DNA of 64,000 nucleotides from NCBI GenBank assembly GCA_963820185.1, contig CAWFYV010000002.1, forward strand, positions 496,001-560,000, given 5' to 3'. Source of the stretch: Aquilonibacter sp963820185 (lineage in GTDB: Bacteria; Vulcanimicrobiota; Vulcanimicrobiia; Vulcanimicrobiales; Vulcanimicrobiaceae). The translations under genes and the position numbers were made by a program. Positions 24,609-33,526 of the stretch are shown piece after piece (position 1 is the first letter of the stretch; the number at the start of each line of letters is the position of its first letter). Under the pieces are notes generated by a model. That model was not told where the DNA came from. It was given only the letters and a program-made list of their open reading frames with translations, and made no database searches.

Positions 24609-25693
24609 TGCGGTTCGACAGTAACCGTAGTGCCGTCGAGCAATTTATGATCGGGATCGTGGACCCGAATCTTCACGCCGTAGACGAGCTGTGCGCGCTG
24701 ATCGGCGGTTTCGACGTTCTGCGGGGTAAACTGCGCGGTGCGATCGTAGCTTTCAACCGTGCCGGTGAAGGAACCAGCGCCGGCGTCGGACTGCACGCGC
24801 AGCGACTTTGCGTTGCGAACGCGTCCGAGATCGCTTTGCGATGCATAGATGTAGACATATGGATCGGCAAACGTATCGATGACCGCGGCCGTCTGATTCG
24901 CAACGAGCATGTCGCCCGGATGCAAATTGAAACTCGCAACCACACCGTCGACCGTCGACGCCACGGTGGCTTCGCGTAATTCGGTGAGCGCATGTGCTGC
25001 CGCCGCGTGCGCGCTGCGTGCTTGCTCCTGCGCCTGCGCAAGCTGCTGCGCTGCGCCGGTGAGCGTCGCCTGGTAGGTGCCGTGTGCAGCATTGGCGTTT
25101 GCCAGCGCGGAGGCGGTTTGCCCAGGCAGGTCGGCGCGCTCGAGCTGCGCGAGTTGCGCCTGCGCTTGCCGCACGTTTGCATGCGCTTGATCGCGGGCCG
25201 CGCGGGCTTGATCCAAGCTCTGCCGCGAAACGTCGCCGGTCTGCGCGAGGGAGTCGGTTCGCGCATAGTCGTGATCGGCCAGCCGCGCCGTTGCGCGCGC
25301 ATTGGCAAGCGTGGCGCGCGCGGCACGGATGCGATCGTTTGCACCGGTGACCGTCTGCGTGTAGGTTGCACCGGTCGCGACACTTGAACCGCGCGCTTGT
25401 GCGATTTGACTCGGCAGCGTCCCAGTCTGCAGCGCCGCAAGCGCTGCGTCGGCCGCACGCGCTTGCGCCATCGCCTGGTCATAGGTGGCCTGGGGCAGCG
25501 ACGGATCGAGACGCACGATCACCGTGCCGCGCTTGACGGTCGTGCCGGCGGCGACGTCGGCCTCAATCACGCGCCCGCCAACCTGGCTTCCAACCGAGAC
25601 GTACTCTGTCTGCACGGTCCCGCTGAAATGCGAAGTTGGGGCGGCGCAGGCGGCCAGCGCGAGACAACAGAGCCCGGCAGGTGCGACCCTCAT
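24605..25693 (-). CDS. HlyD-family membrane-fusion lipoprotein
   Basis: A 362-residue periplasmic adaptor. The N terminus is a lipoprotein signal ending in the lipobox LAACAAP. The first biotinyl/lipoyl-like half follows (VGSQVGGRVIEADVAAGTTVKRG). A long Ala/Gln-rich coiled-coil hairpin (about 75-225) precedes the second lipoyl half (ATVASTVDGVVASFNLHPGDML) and a beta-barrel domain. It joins the inner-membrane ABC exporter to an outer-membrane channel, which implies a diderm envelope. It is the first gene of the operon and is divergent from maf with about 20 bp between starts. Confidence 0.88.
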   Translation of the reverse strand: MRVAPAGLCCLALAACAAPTSHFSGTVQTEYVSVGSQVGGRVIEADVAAGTTVKRGTVIVRLDPSLPQATYDQAMAQARAADAALAALQTGTLPSQIAQARGSSVATGATYTQTVTGANDRIRAARATLANARATARLADHDYARTDSLAQTGDVSRQSLDQARAARDQAHANVRQAQAQLAQLERADLPGQTASALANANAAHGTYQATLTGAAQQLAQAQEQARSAHAAAAHALTELREATVASTVDGVVASFNLHPGDMLVANQTAAVIDTFADPYVYIYASQSDLGRVRNAKSLRVQSDAGAGSFTGTVESYDRTAQFTPQNVETADQRAQLVYGVKIRVHDPDHKLLDGTTVTVEPQ

Positions 25694-25713
25694 ATTGCGA
25701 TCATCCTTCCACG

Positions 25714-26319
25714 GTGCTTCTCGAACGCATCTTACTCGCGAGTGCCTCCCCGCGACGGCTCGAGCTTTTGCAGTCGCTCGGCTTTGCAGTGCGGGTAGAA
25801 CCGAGCGGGTATGGCGAGCCCGACGATCCAGTGCTCACACCGCGGGACCTCGCGATCCGCCACGCGGCAGCAAAAGCGCAGGACCTGCGTGCGCGCTTCC
25901 CAGACGAGATCATCGTGGCGGCCGATACGGTCGTCGACGTCGACGGACGCGCCCTGGGAAAGCCGCGTGACGCCGGCGAGGCAAGCCAGATGTTGCGCAT
26001 GCTCTCCGGGCGCGAGCACCAGGTTCACACCGCATATGCGCTCGCGCTGCCCGGTCGATCCGAACTTTTCGAGGACGCTGCGACCACACGGGTCCGCTTC
26101 TATCCGCTCGACGATGACGAAATCGCCGCGTACGTTGCAAGCGGTGAGCCGATGGATAAGGCCGGAGCGTATGGGATTCAGGGGCGCGCGGCGTCGCTGG
26201 TCGCGTCGATCGACGGCGATTTTTACACGGTCATGGGCTTCCCGCTTGCCCGCTTCGTTCGAGCCTTACGGCAGTTGGGTTTTGCCCTACCGGTGGCGAA
26301 GAAAACACTCAACGAATAG
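25714..26319 (+). CDS. maf: Maf-family nucleoside triphosphate pyrophosphatase
   Basis: About 201 residues from GTG 25714 (VLLERILLASASPRRLELLQ). It hydrolyses non-canonical or excess nucleoside triphosphates (dTTP/UTP/m7GTP types), and some members act on septum formation. The family landmarks are ASASPRR, the catalytic IIVAADTVVDVDGRALGKP, and the C-terminal GAYGIQGRAASLVASIDGDFYTVMGFPL. The frame is open further upstream, but the start chosen fits the family length. It precedes mreC-mreD-mrdA, a common shape-gene neighbourhood. Confidence 0.93.
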   Translation: MLLERILLASASPRRLELLQSLGFAVRVEPSGYGEPDDPVLTPRDLAIRHAAAKAQDLRARFPDEIIVAADTVVDVDGRALGKPRDAGEASQMLRMLSGREHQVHTAYALALPGRSELFEDAATTRVRFYPLDDDEIAAYVASGEPMDKAGAYGIQGRAASLVASIDGDFYTVMGFPLARFVRALRQLGFALPVAKKTLNE

Positions 26320-26338
26320 GCTTTTTCAGGAGCCGGCC

Positions 26339-27145
26339 ATCTTTACTTACCGGGACGAGCGCAAATTATTCGCGCTGATTGCCGTCATCATCGTGGCGGC
26401 AACGCTTGCGCTCGTGCAAATCAGCGCCGAACGCGCCGGCACGAGCAGTCCGCTCACGACATTTGCAACATCACTCGTTTCGTTTGCGCAAAGCGCGTCG
26501 GCATTCGTGATCGATGGCGTGCGCGGCGGTGCATCCAACGTCGCGTCACTGCCGTCGCTGGCCAAGGAGAACGCGCAGCTGCGAGCGCAGAATCGCACGC
26601 TTGCCGCCGACAACGCACGCCTGCACGAGCTCGCCGCACAATATGCCGCTGAGGTCAGCGTGCGTCCCGCAGTCGACGTCTATCCCAGCGGCGTCGAAGC
26701 GCGCGTCGTCGGCTTTCCGCCGGAGAACGATTCGCGCACCGTTACGATCGATCGCGGGAGCAACGCGGGCGTTCACAAAGACGATGGCGTGATCGCTGCC
26801 GGTGGCATCGTCGGACGCGTCGATAGCGTCGGCCCGTTTTCGAGCGACGTTGTGTTGATCACGGATTACACCAGCCGTCTCCCGGCGGTCACGCGCCACG
26901 GACGCTACTGGGGCATCGCACGCGGCAATCTTTCCAGCGTGCGCGTCGAGTACATCCCGCAAGATGCTGCAATCAAAATTGGCGACATGATTGTCACCGG
27001 TGCCGGCCGCTCGTTCCGCTCGGGCGTACCTATCGGCACGATCGTAGCTATCGAGCGCGGTGATGCCGCGTTGTATCAGACCGCGGTGCTGCGCCCTGCC
27101 GTCGATCTCGGCAGTCTCGATCGCGTTGTCGTCGTCCCACAGTAG
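26339..27145 (+). CDS. mreC: Rod-shape-determining protein MreC (apparent ATC start)
   Basis: About 268 residues. A single N-terminal membrane helix (LFALIAVIIVAATLALVQ) is followed by a periplasmic coiled coil (LAKENAQLRAQNRTLAADNARL). The paired beta-barrel domains of MreC come next (VVGFPPENDSRTVTIDRG, GVIAAGGIVGRV, ITDYTSRLPAV, GDMIVTGAGRSFRSGVPIG). No ATG, GTG or TTG exists in frame near the N terminus. An AGGAG ribosome-binding site ends six bases before ATC 26339, which would give MFTYRDERKLF, the expected MreC beginning. Either a rare ATC start or a base error is implied. mreB is not adjacent. Confidence 0.92.
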   Translation: MFTYRDERKLFALIAVIIVAATLALVQISAERAGTSSPLTTFATSLVSFAQSASAFVIDGVRGGASNVASLPSLAKENAQLRAQNRTLAADNARLHELAAQYAAEVSVRPAVDVYPSGVEARVVGFPPENDSRTVTIDRGSNAGVHKDDGVIAAGGIVGRVDSVGPFSSDVVLITDYTSRLPAVTRHGRYWGIARGNLSSVRVEYIPQDAAIKIGDMIVTGAGRSFRSGVPIGTIVAIERGDAALYQTAVLRPAVDLGSLDRVVVVPQ

Positions 27146-27669
27146 TGGTGCGCAACTCTAAGATCCATATCGGTCGGATCATTGCGCCGGCATGGTACGT
27201 GTCGGCGGCGTGGCTTGCGCTCGCGCTCCTCGCGCAAGCGTGCGTCATGCACGTGCTCGTGATCCGCAACGTCGAGCCGAGCCTCGTGCTCGTCGTCGTT
27301 GTCTGGTACGCAATTCGCGTCGAACCGTGGCGCGCTGCAGCGTATGGTTGTGCCGGCGGCGTCGTTGAGGATTTGCTCAGTTATCACACCGGCGGCGCTT
27401 GGACGATCTCCACAACGGCGGTTGCGCTCGTTGCAAGCATGATCTCGCGCGGCTTCTTCGCCGATTCGATTCCGCTCGTTGCGACGATTACGTTCGTCGC
27501 AACGCTCGTGCGCCAATTGCTCTTCTGGGTCACTATGGGCTTCGAGGGCTACCCCAGTGGTCTGGGCATGATCCACTTTCACGAAGCCCTTTTCGAAGCG
27601 CTGCTCAATGCGCTTGTCATGATGCTCATCATGTTGGTCTCGCGCCGCTTCGATTCGCGGTACGCGTGA
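27145..27669 (+). CDS. mreD: Rod-shape-determining protein MreD
   Basis: A 174-residue membrane protein with five to six helices and very few charged residues. Size, hydrophobicity and place directly between mreC (1-bp overlap) and the PBP2 gene (GTGA overlap) identify it. The loop GGVVEDLLSYHTGGAW matches the G-x-x-x-D-L pattern of MreD proteins. GTG 27145 and GTG 27148 are both possible starts. It acts with MreC in the elongasome for lateral cell-wall growth. Confidence 0.88.
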   Translation: MVRNSKIHIGRIIAPAWYVSAAWLALALLAQACVMHVLVIRNVEPSLVLVVVVWYAIRVEPWRAAAYGCAGGVVEDLLSYHTGGAWTISTTAVALVASMISRGFFADSIPLVATITFVATLVRQLLFWVTMGFEGYPSGLGMIHFHEALFEALLNALVMMLIMLVSRRFDSRYA

Positions 27670-29534
27670 TCATCGACCGTCGCCGCGCCCCGCGCGTTTC
27701 ATGGGAACGTTCGCCGTGGCGCATCGCCGGCTTCATCGCCATCATCGCGCTCGCCGTCATCGCACTGCTCGTCCAGCTCGTGCAGGTGCAACTCGTGCAA
27801 GGCGAGCGCTACCGAGCGGCGGCGCTCGAGAACCAGGTTCGTCTGATCGAGGTTGCGGCGCCGCGCGGAATGATCTATGACGACAGTGGGCACGTGCTCG
27901 TGCGCAGCCGCCCGTCCTTCGTCGTGGGGTTGATCCCGTCGGAAGTGACCGATGTCGACAGTGAGCTCGCAACACTCGCGCGCACGATCGGTGTCGATCC
28001 GGTCAAACTGCGCTACCGGCTGCTGCATCATCGCGGCGTAAATTACGAGGACTTCGCGCAGGTGCAGACCTACGAGCCCTACGGCCCGGTCATCCTCGCG
28101 AGCGACCTCCCCGTCGCCAAAGTCGCGCGGCTCTCGGAGTTTCTCGACGATCTCCCCGGCGTCGATCTCGAGGTGCAGGCCACCCGTGATTACCCGCTCG
28201 GGCCGACCGGAGCGGCGCTTTTCGGCTACGTGGGACAGATCAGTCAGAGCGAATACGACAAACGCAAACACGAGGGCTACTCGCCCAACGACGTGGTGGG
28301 CAAAGATGGGCTCGAATACGTCTATGACCGCTACCTGCGCGGCGTCGCCGGCGGGCAGCGCGTGGTGGTCGACGCGCAAGAACGCGTCGTGCCCAGCATT
28401 AAGTTGCCGTCGAAAGCAGCGGTTCCAGGCGATACCCTCGTGACGAACATCGACGGACGGCTGCAAGTGATCGTGCAAAAAGCGCTCGATGACGGCATCG
28501 CCAAGTGGTCGCACGGTCACAAGCTGGCCGGTGCGGTCGTCGCCCTCGATCCATGGACCGGCGGCGTGCTCGCGATGGCGAGCTATCCATCGTACGATCC
28601 CAACGATTTCGCCGCTGATGATGCGCGCGTTGCGCACTACCTGCTCGATCCCGCCGACCCGCTCTTCAACAACGCCATCGGCGCCGCAACGCCGACTGGG
28701 TCAACGTTTAAGATGGTGACCGGCAGCGGTGTCTTGAGCGAAGGTCTCGTCAAACCGAAAGAGGTCGTGTACGACAGCGGGTCGTGGAACTGCGGTGGCT
28801 ACATCGCGCGCGATATCGCCGCCGGCGGCATCGGCAATACCACGTTCGTGCCGGCACTGGCGGCGTCGTCGGACGGTTTCTTCTATCAGATGGCGTGGCG
28901 GCTGGGCTACGATCGTTTATCGAAGTGGGCTCATTACTACGGCGTCGGCAGCAAGACCGGCATCGATCTGCCCGGCGAGAACGCCGGCAACTGGCCGACC
29001 AACGCCTGGGAGATGAAAGTGTACGGCGTGCCGATGGAACCGAGTGAAACGTGCATGCTCGGCATCGGACAGGGCGCGATGCAAGCGACGCCCTTGCAAA
29101 TGGCCGACATTGCATCGGCCGTAATCAACGGTGGCACCCTCTATCGTCCGCAAGTCGTGCGGCAGATTCGCACGCCCGAAGGCGCCGTCATCAAAACCTT
29201 TGCTCCCGAAGTCATTCGCCACGTTCCGGCAACGCAAGAAGCGCTCGCGCTCGTGCGTGCAGGCATGGCAAAAGTCACCGACCCGGGTGGCACCGCCTAC
29301 GGACTAAAGATCGCGGGCTTGCCGTTCTCCGGCAAGACGGGAACGGCGGAAACGGGCAACGGTTCGGGCGCAAACACCACCTGGTTTATTGCCTGGGCAC
29401 CGTCGGATCATCCCAAAGTCGCGATGGCGGTCTTCGTCGATCGCAGCGGCGGCTATGGTGCAACCGTTGCAGCACCGATTGCGCGCGAGATTCTCATCAA
29501 GTATTTCCACAAGAGCGCGGCGTACGCGCAATAG
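27666..29534 (+). CDS. mrdA: Penicillin-binding protein 2, elongation transpeptidase
   Basis: About 622 residues from GTG 27666. A short cytoplasmic tail and one membrane helix (GFIAIIALAVIALLVQLVQVQL) are followed by the pedestal domain and the transpeptidase domain. The three active-site motifs are S346-T-F-K349 (in TPTGSTFKMVTG), S401-S-D403 (AASSDGFFY) and K557-T-G559 (FSGKTGTAE). The IGQGAMQATPLQMA segment is typical of PBP2. It crosslinks peptidoglycan in the rod complex; its partner RodA is not in the window. The frame is open upstream through mreD, but the GTG overlapping the mreD stop is the natural start. Confidence 0.95.
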   Translation: MIIDRRRAPRVSWERSPWRIAGFIAIIALAVIALLVQLVQVQLVQGERYRAAALENQVRLIEVAAPRGMIYDDSGHVLVRSRPSFVVGLIPSEVTDVDSELATLARTIGVDPVKLRYRLLHHRGVNYEDFAQVQTYEPYGPVILASDLPVAKVARLSEFLDDLPGVDLEVQATRDYPLGPTGAALFGYVGQISQSEYDKRKHEGYSPNDVVGKDGLEYVYDRYLRGVAGGQRVVVDAQERVVPSIKLPSKAAVPGDTLVTNIDGRLQVIVQKALDDGIAKWSHGHKLAGAVVALDPWTGGVLAMASYPSYDPNDFAADDARVAHYLLDPADPLFNNAIGAATPTGSTFKMVTGSGVLSEGLVKPKEVVYDSGSWNCGGYIARDIAAGGIGNTTFVPALAASSDGFFYQMAWRLGYDRLSKWAHYYGVGSKTGIDLPGENAGNWPTNAWEMKVYGVPMEPSETCMLGIGQGAMQATPLQMADIASAVINGGTLYRPQVVRQIRTPEGAVIKTFAPEVIRHVPATQEALALVRAGMAKVTDPGGTAYGLKIAGLPFSGKTGTAETGNGSGANTTWFIAWAPSDHPKVAMAVFVDRSGGYGATVAAPIAREILIKYFHKSAAYAQ

Positions 29535-29540
29535 CGGCGC

Positions 29541-29942
29541 TTAGCGGAACTGGTTCGAGCCGTCGTACCGGTCGCGCGCTGTGTAGATCGCATCGCGATT
29601 GCGTTCCGACCACAGGCTGAGCGCACGCAGATGCATCGCGAGTTCGAGTCCGAGCTGGGTGAGCGAATACGACGCGCGGTCCGGCGCGAAGAGCGAGCCG
29701 TTGCGCGCAACCAATCCGTCGCGTTCTAACCCGCGCAACGTGAGTGCGAGCAGCCGGCGGCTCACGCCCGGAATCGCGCGCGAAAGCTCCCCAAAGGAGC
29801 GCGGGAGCGGGCCTAGCGCGATGAGCACGTCGAGGCTCCAGCGGCCGCCGACACGCGCGAGCAGTTCACGGATCGGCGACTGGACCTCGTCCGCACCGAA
29901 TGGATCGCCCGCACCAACGTGTGCTTCGGTAACCAGGAACAT
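29541..29942 (-). CDS. HxlR-family winged-helix regulator
   Basis: 133 residues. The core matches HxlR/MarR-like regulators: PIRELLARVGGRWSLDVLIAL, then RSFGELSRAIPGVSRRLLALTLRGLERDGLV (helix-turn-helix) and a wing. There is no internal cysteine, so it is not of the thiol-sensing type. A strong GGGGGAGGG ribosome-binding site precedes the ATG, which suggests its own transcription unit. A partly symmetric element at 29976-29992 (CTAG...CTAG) lies upstream and overlaps the end of the preceding small membrane gene; it could be its operator. Targets are unknown. Confidence 0.88.
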   Translation of the reverse strand: MFLVTEAHVGAGDPFGADEVQSPIRELLARVGGRWSLDVLIALGPLPRSFGELSRAIPGVSRRLLALTLRGLERDGLVARNGSLFAPDRASYSLTQLGLELAMHLRALSLWSERNRDAIYTARDRYDGSNQFR

Positions 29943-29975
29943 GCCCCGTGCCCTCCCCCGAAAGCGGTTGTCCGG

Positions 29976-29992
29976 CTAGCGTACCATACTAG
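29976..29992. promoter_or_regulatory. Possible operator upstream of the HxlR-type gene
   Basis: CTAGCGTACCATACTAG has CTAG at both ends and near-symmetric GTA/TAC contents. It lies 34 bp upstream of the regulator start and overlaps the stop codon of the upstream gene. Autoregulation through nearby palindromes is common in this family, but the symmetry is imperfect and the evidence weak. Confidence 0.25.
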
Positions 29993-30282
29993 CCCACGCT
30001 CCGTGAACCGATCACCAGCAGCGCTGCGTCGGCCGCATCACGCACGAGGGGATCGGGATCACGGTCGCGGATTCCGCGCAGCTCGTCCACGCACCACGGC
30101 TGCCCAACGATGACCAGTCGCTCGATCATGTCCAGACGATCTTCGACGCTGAGCACCGCTGCGGGCTCTTCCTCACGCGCAAGACGCTCGCGGCGCACGA
30201 GCAAGGTCCCAACCGCGAAGAAAATCGCGCCGACCACAAAGATCGCGACGAGGAGAATCAGACCTGCTCTATTCGAGTGCAA
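29989..30282 (-). CDS. Small membrane-anchored protein with HEAT-like tail (module copy 2)
   Basis: 97 residues. One N-terminal membrane helix (LILLVAIFVVGAIFFAVGTLLV) is followed by a basic stop-transfer stretch (RRERLAREEE). The short helical tail has the pattern VDELRGIRDRDPDPLVRDAADAALLVIG, which resembles a single HEAT-like repeat. The start lies inside the last 14 bp of the giant DUF11 gene, so the two are coupled. It mirrors the 133-residue protein at 33527-33928, which occupies the same place behind the other giant gene. No family is recognised; it may tether or scaffold the giant protein at the membrane (inference). Confidence 0.7.
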   Translation of the reverse strand: MHSNRAGLILLVAIFVVGAIFFAVGTLLVRRERLAREEEPAAVLSVEDRLDMIERLVIVGQPWCVDELRGIRDRDPDPLVRDAADAALLVIGSRSVG

Positions 30283-33200
30283 TCTGCGCGGCGCCGCGCA
30301 GCGACCCGATCGCTTGCGCGAGCGACTCGTCGAGCGTGCGATTCACGCTCGAGGTAAGGACGCGGTGAAACTCTTCGATCGGCAGTTCGTTGAGCACCGA
30401 GAGCACGTGCAGTACTTCACCGCGATAACTCTCGAGCACTTCGGAACGCTCGCCGCCGTGATAGATCGCCGTGCCGAGCAACTGCGCGTTGATCAACCAC
30501 GGCGTCACCGCGCCAAGCGGTGCCGATTCTAGATCGGGCAACAATGCTTGCACAACGTCGACTTCGATCTGGCCGGTTACGCGCGTGATGCCCTCGCCCG
30601 GTGGCTGCGGCGAGGTCGTCGGCGCGAAGTTCAAACTCTCGACGACATCGCGCAATGCATCGCGGCTTTCACGGTCCTCGAGATCTTTGCCGGTGATCGT
30701 CAGGCGCGGCATCTTCAAACGCACAAAGAGTTTTTCGAGCGGCGCGCGCAACGCGCGGCTTGCGCTGGCGAAGGTTGCATCGACGCCCGGCGGCGCGTTT
30801 TGCGCATGCTCGGGGAAGAGCAGTCGCAGTGCGAAGAGATGTTGCACGAGCCCGCCCGCGCTGTTGCTACGTTCGAGCATACGCAGCGTGTTGGCCAGGC
30901 GCTCCGCACTGAAGTCAATGTAGAGCACAGGCGCGGTAACTTCTTCGCGCTCGGCCGGCGGCGCAAGCTCTTGCGCTGCGGTGATCGTCTCGACGAGCTC
31001 GGTGATGGCGCGCGGCGGGGCTTCCGCCGTGGGCACGACGGTCGGTGCCTCGGCCGGCGCCTGCGGTTCGGGAAGCGGCGGCGGTTCGACAAAGCGTTCT
31101 TCAACCGGGAAGATGCGCGCAATCGAGATCGGCGTGCCGGCGGTGGATTCGCTCAAGCTCGGCTGCGCCTGCACGCGCACGGTCGGTGCGGCGACGGCAA
31201 ACGTCGTGCCTTCGCCCCATTCGAGAATCGCACGTGTATCAAGGGCAGTGCCTGCGGCGAGCGGCGCCATGACCATCATCTCCCAGCGCATGCGCAGCTC
31301 GACGTTGGGATTGACGTCGGCGAGCACCAGTCCGCGCGCCGACCATAACTGCGACGCACCGGCATCGTCGGGAATCGTCATGCCGTTGATCGTCGTCGAT
31401 GACGGCATGTAGACCGCAAGATTCGTCGCGACGACACGCACGGTTAACCGATCCGCCGGACCGTCGCCGTCGTTGCGCACCCGAATCTCGTAGTAGAGAC
31501 GTTCGCCGGCGTTCACGTTCTCGGAGGGAATCGCGAGGATCTGCGCGGTCTGTGCGAATTGCGCCTGCGCGAACGTCGTCACGTCGAGCGGCGCAAACTG
31601 CACCGGGCTGATACCCTTGCCGTGCAGCCATCCTTCGAGCGTTAAGGTGCGATTGTCGCTCACCGCGCGCAACAGGCGCAGCGTGATGCGCGACTCGAGC
31701 GTGGTCTCGGCCGGAATGTCCGCGAACGCCAGGCCCTCACGATCGCGCCGCGCATCGACCGCGCGCTCGATCGCAAGTTCCGGCGGTAAGGTAAGCGAGA
31801 CGCGCGCATCGCGCAGCACGTCGGAGCCGGAATTGACGACGCGCACGATCGCGTCGACGGTACGTCCCGGACGCAATGGTTCGTGCGAGACCAATTCCCA
31901 GGCGACGCTCTCAACCGTCGGCCGCGAACGTACGACGGTTGTTGCCACTCCAAGATCGATCGCACCGCCGCCGTGTTCGAGCACGGCGCCGAGCGTCACC
32001 GACGAACGGTCAGGCACGCGCGACGCGATCGTGGTCACGACGGTAAAGACCCGTTCCTGATGCGGATGCACGAAGCCGAGCGCGATCGGCACGTCATATG
32101 GAATCGTGTCGTCGGCGGTCTCGCCGATGCGCAGATCTTCCAGATGCAGGCCCGGGATGAGGCGTAAACGCACGTCGGATTCGGGTGCGGTACCGTCGTT
32201 GAAGACGTGCACGGTGAATTCCAGTTCCTCGCGCGCATTTGCGACGCCACGATCCGCTTCGACATAGTTGCGCGCGCGGCTGAAACGCGGAGCGACGCGG
32301 ACTTGCAGACGCCGGGCGAAGGTGCGCTCTGCGCCACGCCAGCGCAGCGCGGCATCGATCGGCAGCGCGGTATCCGCGGTCGTCGGCACCGCGACGGTCG
32401 CTGAGATCCCCGCTTCGACCATGCGCCCGGCCGCAAGCGACCCGAGCGAGAAGGTCAGGTTGGCAAGCGTCTCATCGCTAACGGGTTGTCCATCGACGTG
32501 CGCCGTGCCCGGCGCATAGACGAGTCCCGGCGGCAACGAGAACGCGATCTGCACGCGCTCGGCGATACCGGTACCCGTGTTCATCGCGCGCAAGATCATC
32601 GGCACGCGCATGCCCGGCGTCACGACATCGTCGCTGATGACGGTGAGCCCCGTCTCTTCACCTTCAAAATCGACCGGTGAGGCGACGACGATCTCGGCCG
32701 ACGTGATTGCGAATTCCGACGTCTCGCGCGACCCGACTGTACCGAAGGCTTTGATGCGCGTGCCGTCGCCAAGCGGCGAGTCGATCGTGGCTTGATACTC
32801 GATGACCACCGATTGCGCCGGCTGCAGCCGCTCGCTGACGATCGTTGAGCTGTCGTAGTCGAATGCTTCGCCCTCGGTGCCGGCCACGACGCGGCCGTCG
32901 ATACGTGCGCTACGCGCAACGTACGTCGTGTGATCGGGCGCGGGCAACACGACGACCACGTCGTGCGAACTTGAACTGCCGGTGTTGCGCACGACAGCGC
33001 GCACGGTAATTGCATCGCCTGGGCGCGGCGCACTCGGCGCGGCGATCGTCACGAACGTTGCGCTATTTTGCAGTTCAGGACGGCTGCGTACAAAAAGCCG
33101 CTCGATGTTTGAAGCCACGAGCGGCGTTTGTTCGGTTACGAGCGCGGCTTGGAAGACGAGATCGCTGCCGTCTTCGATCGTACTGTTGACGCGGAAGACG

Positions 33201-33514
33201 CACATGACCCGGCGTAGACCGTTAGGCTCGAGATCGCCGATCGGCGCGCCGCTCGGATCGACGAAGGATCCCTCGGAGAGTGCTGCATCGTCGACGGTAT
33301 CGCCGCCGGCGAGATGATCGACGCCTTGCGGGTGCGCAAAACGCACGCGCACGCCGGTTGCCGGCGCGCCGCCGAGATTTGAAAAAGAAAAGTGGACGCG
33401 AATCGTTTCGCCTGGCGCTACTGCGCGGTCGGGGTCGAGCACGAGCGTCCGGAGACTCTCGACCAGGGCGGGCGATCCCGGCGCGAAGATCCCGGTCAAC
33501 GACGTCGTAGCCAC
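30269..33514 (-). CDS. Giant DUF11/CARDB-type beta-repeat protein (module copy 2)
   Basis: 1081 residues with no signal peptide or membrane helix. From FAPGSPALVESLRTLVLDPDR onward the protein is a string of about six to seven Ig-like beta domains of the DUF11/TIGR01451 kind. These carry repeated motifs such as NLGGAPATGVRVRFAHPQG, NTGTGIAERVQIAFSLPPGL and NDGDGPADRLTVRV. A Pro/Ala/Glu-rich linker (~800-850) leads to a helical C-terminal domain (about 850-1081). That domain is shared with the neighbouring giant protein: FSAERLANTLRML, GLVQHLFALRLLFPE, EKLFVRLKMPRLTITGKDLED. GTG 33514 follows a GGGA ribosome-binding site. DUF11 repeats are usually extracellular, so the missing export signal is notable. 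Function unknown. Confidence 0.85.
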   Translation of the reverse strand: MATTSLTGIFAPGSPALVESLRTLVLDPDRAVAPGETIRVHFSFSNLGGAPATGVRVRFAHPQGVDHLAGGDTVDDAALSEGSFVDPSGAPIGDLEPNGLRRVMCVFRVNSTIEDGSDLVFQAALVTEQTPLVASNIERLFVRSRPELQNSATFVTIAAPSAPRPGDAITVRAVVRNTGSSSSHDVVVVLPAPDHTTYVARSARIDGRVVAGTEGEAFDYDSSTIVSERLQPAQSVVIEYQATIDSPLGDGTRIKAFGTVGSRETSEFAITSAEIVVASPVDFEGEETGLTVISDDVVTPGMRVPMILRAMNTGTGIAERVQIAFSLPPGLVYAPGTAHVDGQPVSDETLANLTFSLGSLAAGRMVEAGISATVAVPTTADTALPIDAALRWRGAERTFARRLQVRVAPRFSRARNYVEADRGVANAREELEFTVHVFNDGTAPESDVRLRLIPGLHLEDLRIGETADDTIPYDVPIALGFVHPHQERVFTVVTTIASRVPDRSSVTLGAVLEHGGGAIDLGVATTVVRSRPTVESVAWELVSHEPLRPGRTVDAIVRVVNSGSDVLRDARVSLTLPPELAIERAVDARRDREGLAFADIPAETTLESRITLRLLRAVSDNRTLTLEGWLHGKGISPVQFAPLDVTTFAQAQFAQTAQILAIPSENVNAGERLYYEIRVRNDGDGPADRLTVRVVATNLAVYMPSSTTINGMTIPDDAGASQLWSARGLVLADVNPNVELRMRWEMMVMAPLAAGTALDTRAILEWGEGTTFAVAAPTVRVQAQPSLSESTAGTPISIARIFPVEERFVEPPPLPEPQAPAEAPTVVPTAEAPPRAITELVETITAAQELAPPAEREEVTAPVLYIDFSAERLANTLRMLERSNSAGGLVQHLFALRLLFPEHAQNAPPGVDATFASASRALRAPLEKLFVRLKMPRLTITGKDLEDRESRDALRDVVESLNFAPTTSPQPPGEGITRVTGQIEVDVVQALLPDLESAPLGAVTPWLINAQLLGTAIYHGGERSEVLESYRGEVLHVLSVLNELPIEEFHRVLTSSVNRTLDESLAQAIGSLRGAAQIALE

Positions 33515-33526
33515 GTGCTTCCCTTA

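Noticed and set aside
25811..26338. An upstream extension of the mreC frame through maf
   Set aside because: The extension is a shifted frame of the conserved maf gene, and MreC proteins begin near the membrane helix.
27399..27665. An upstream extension of the PBP2 frame into mreD
   Set aside because: It overlaps mreD in another frame. The GTG overlapping the mreD stop gives the normal PBP2 N terminus.
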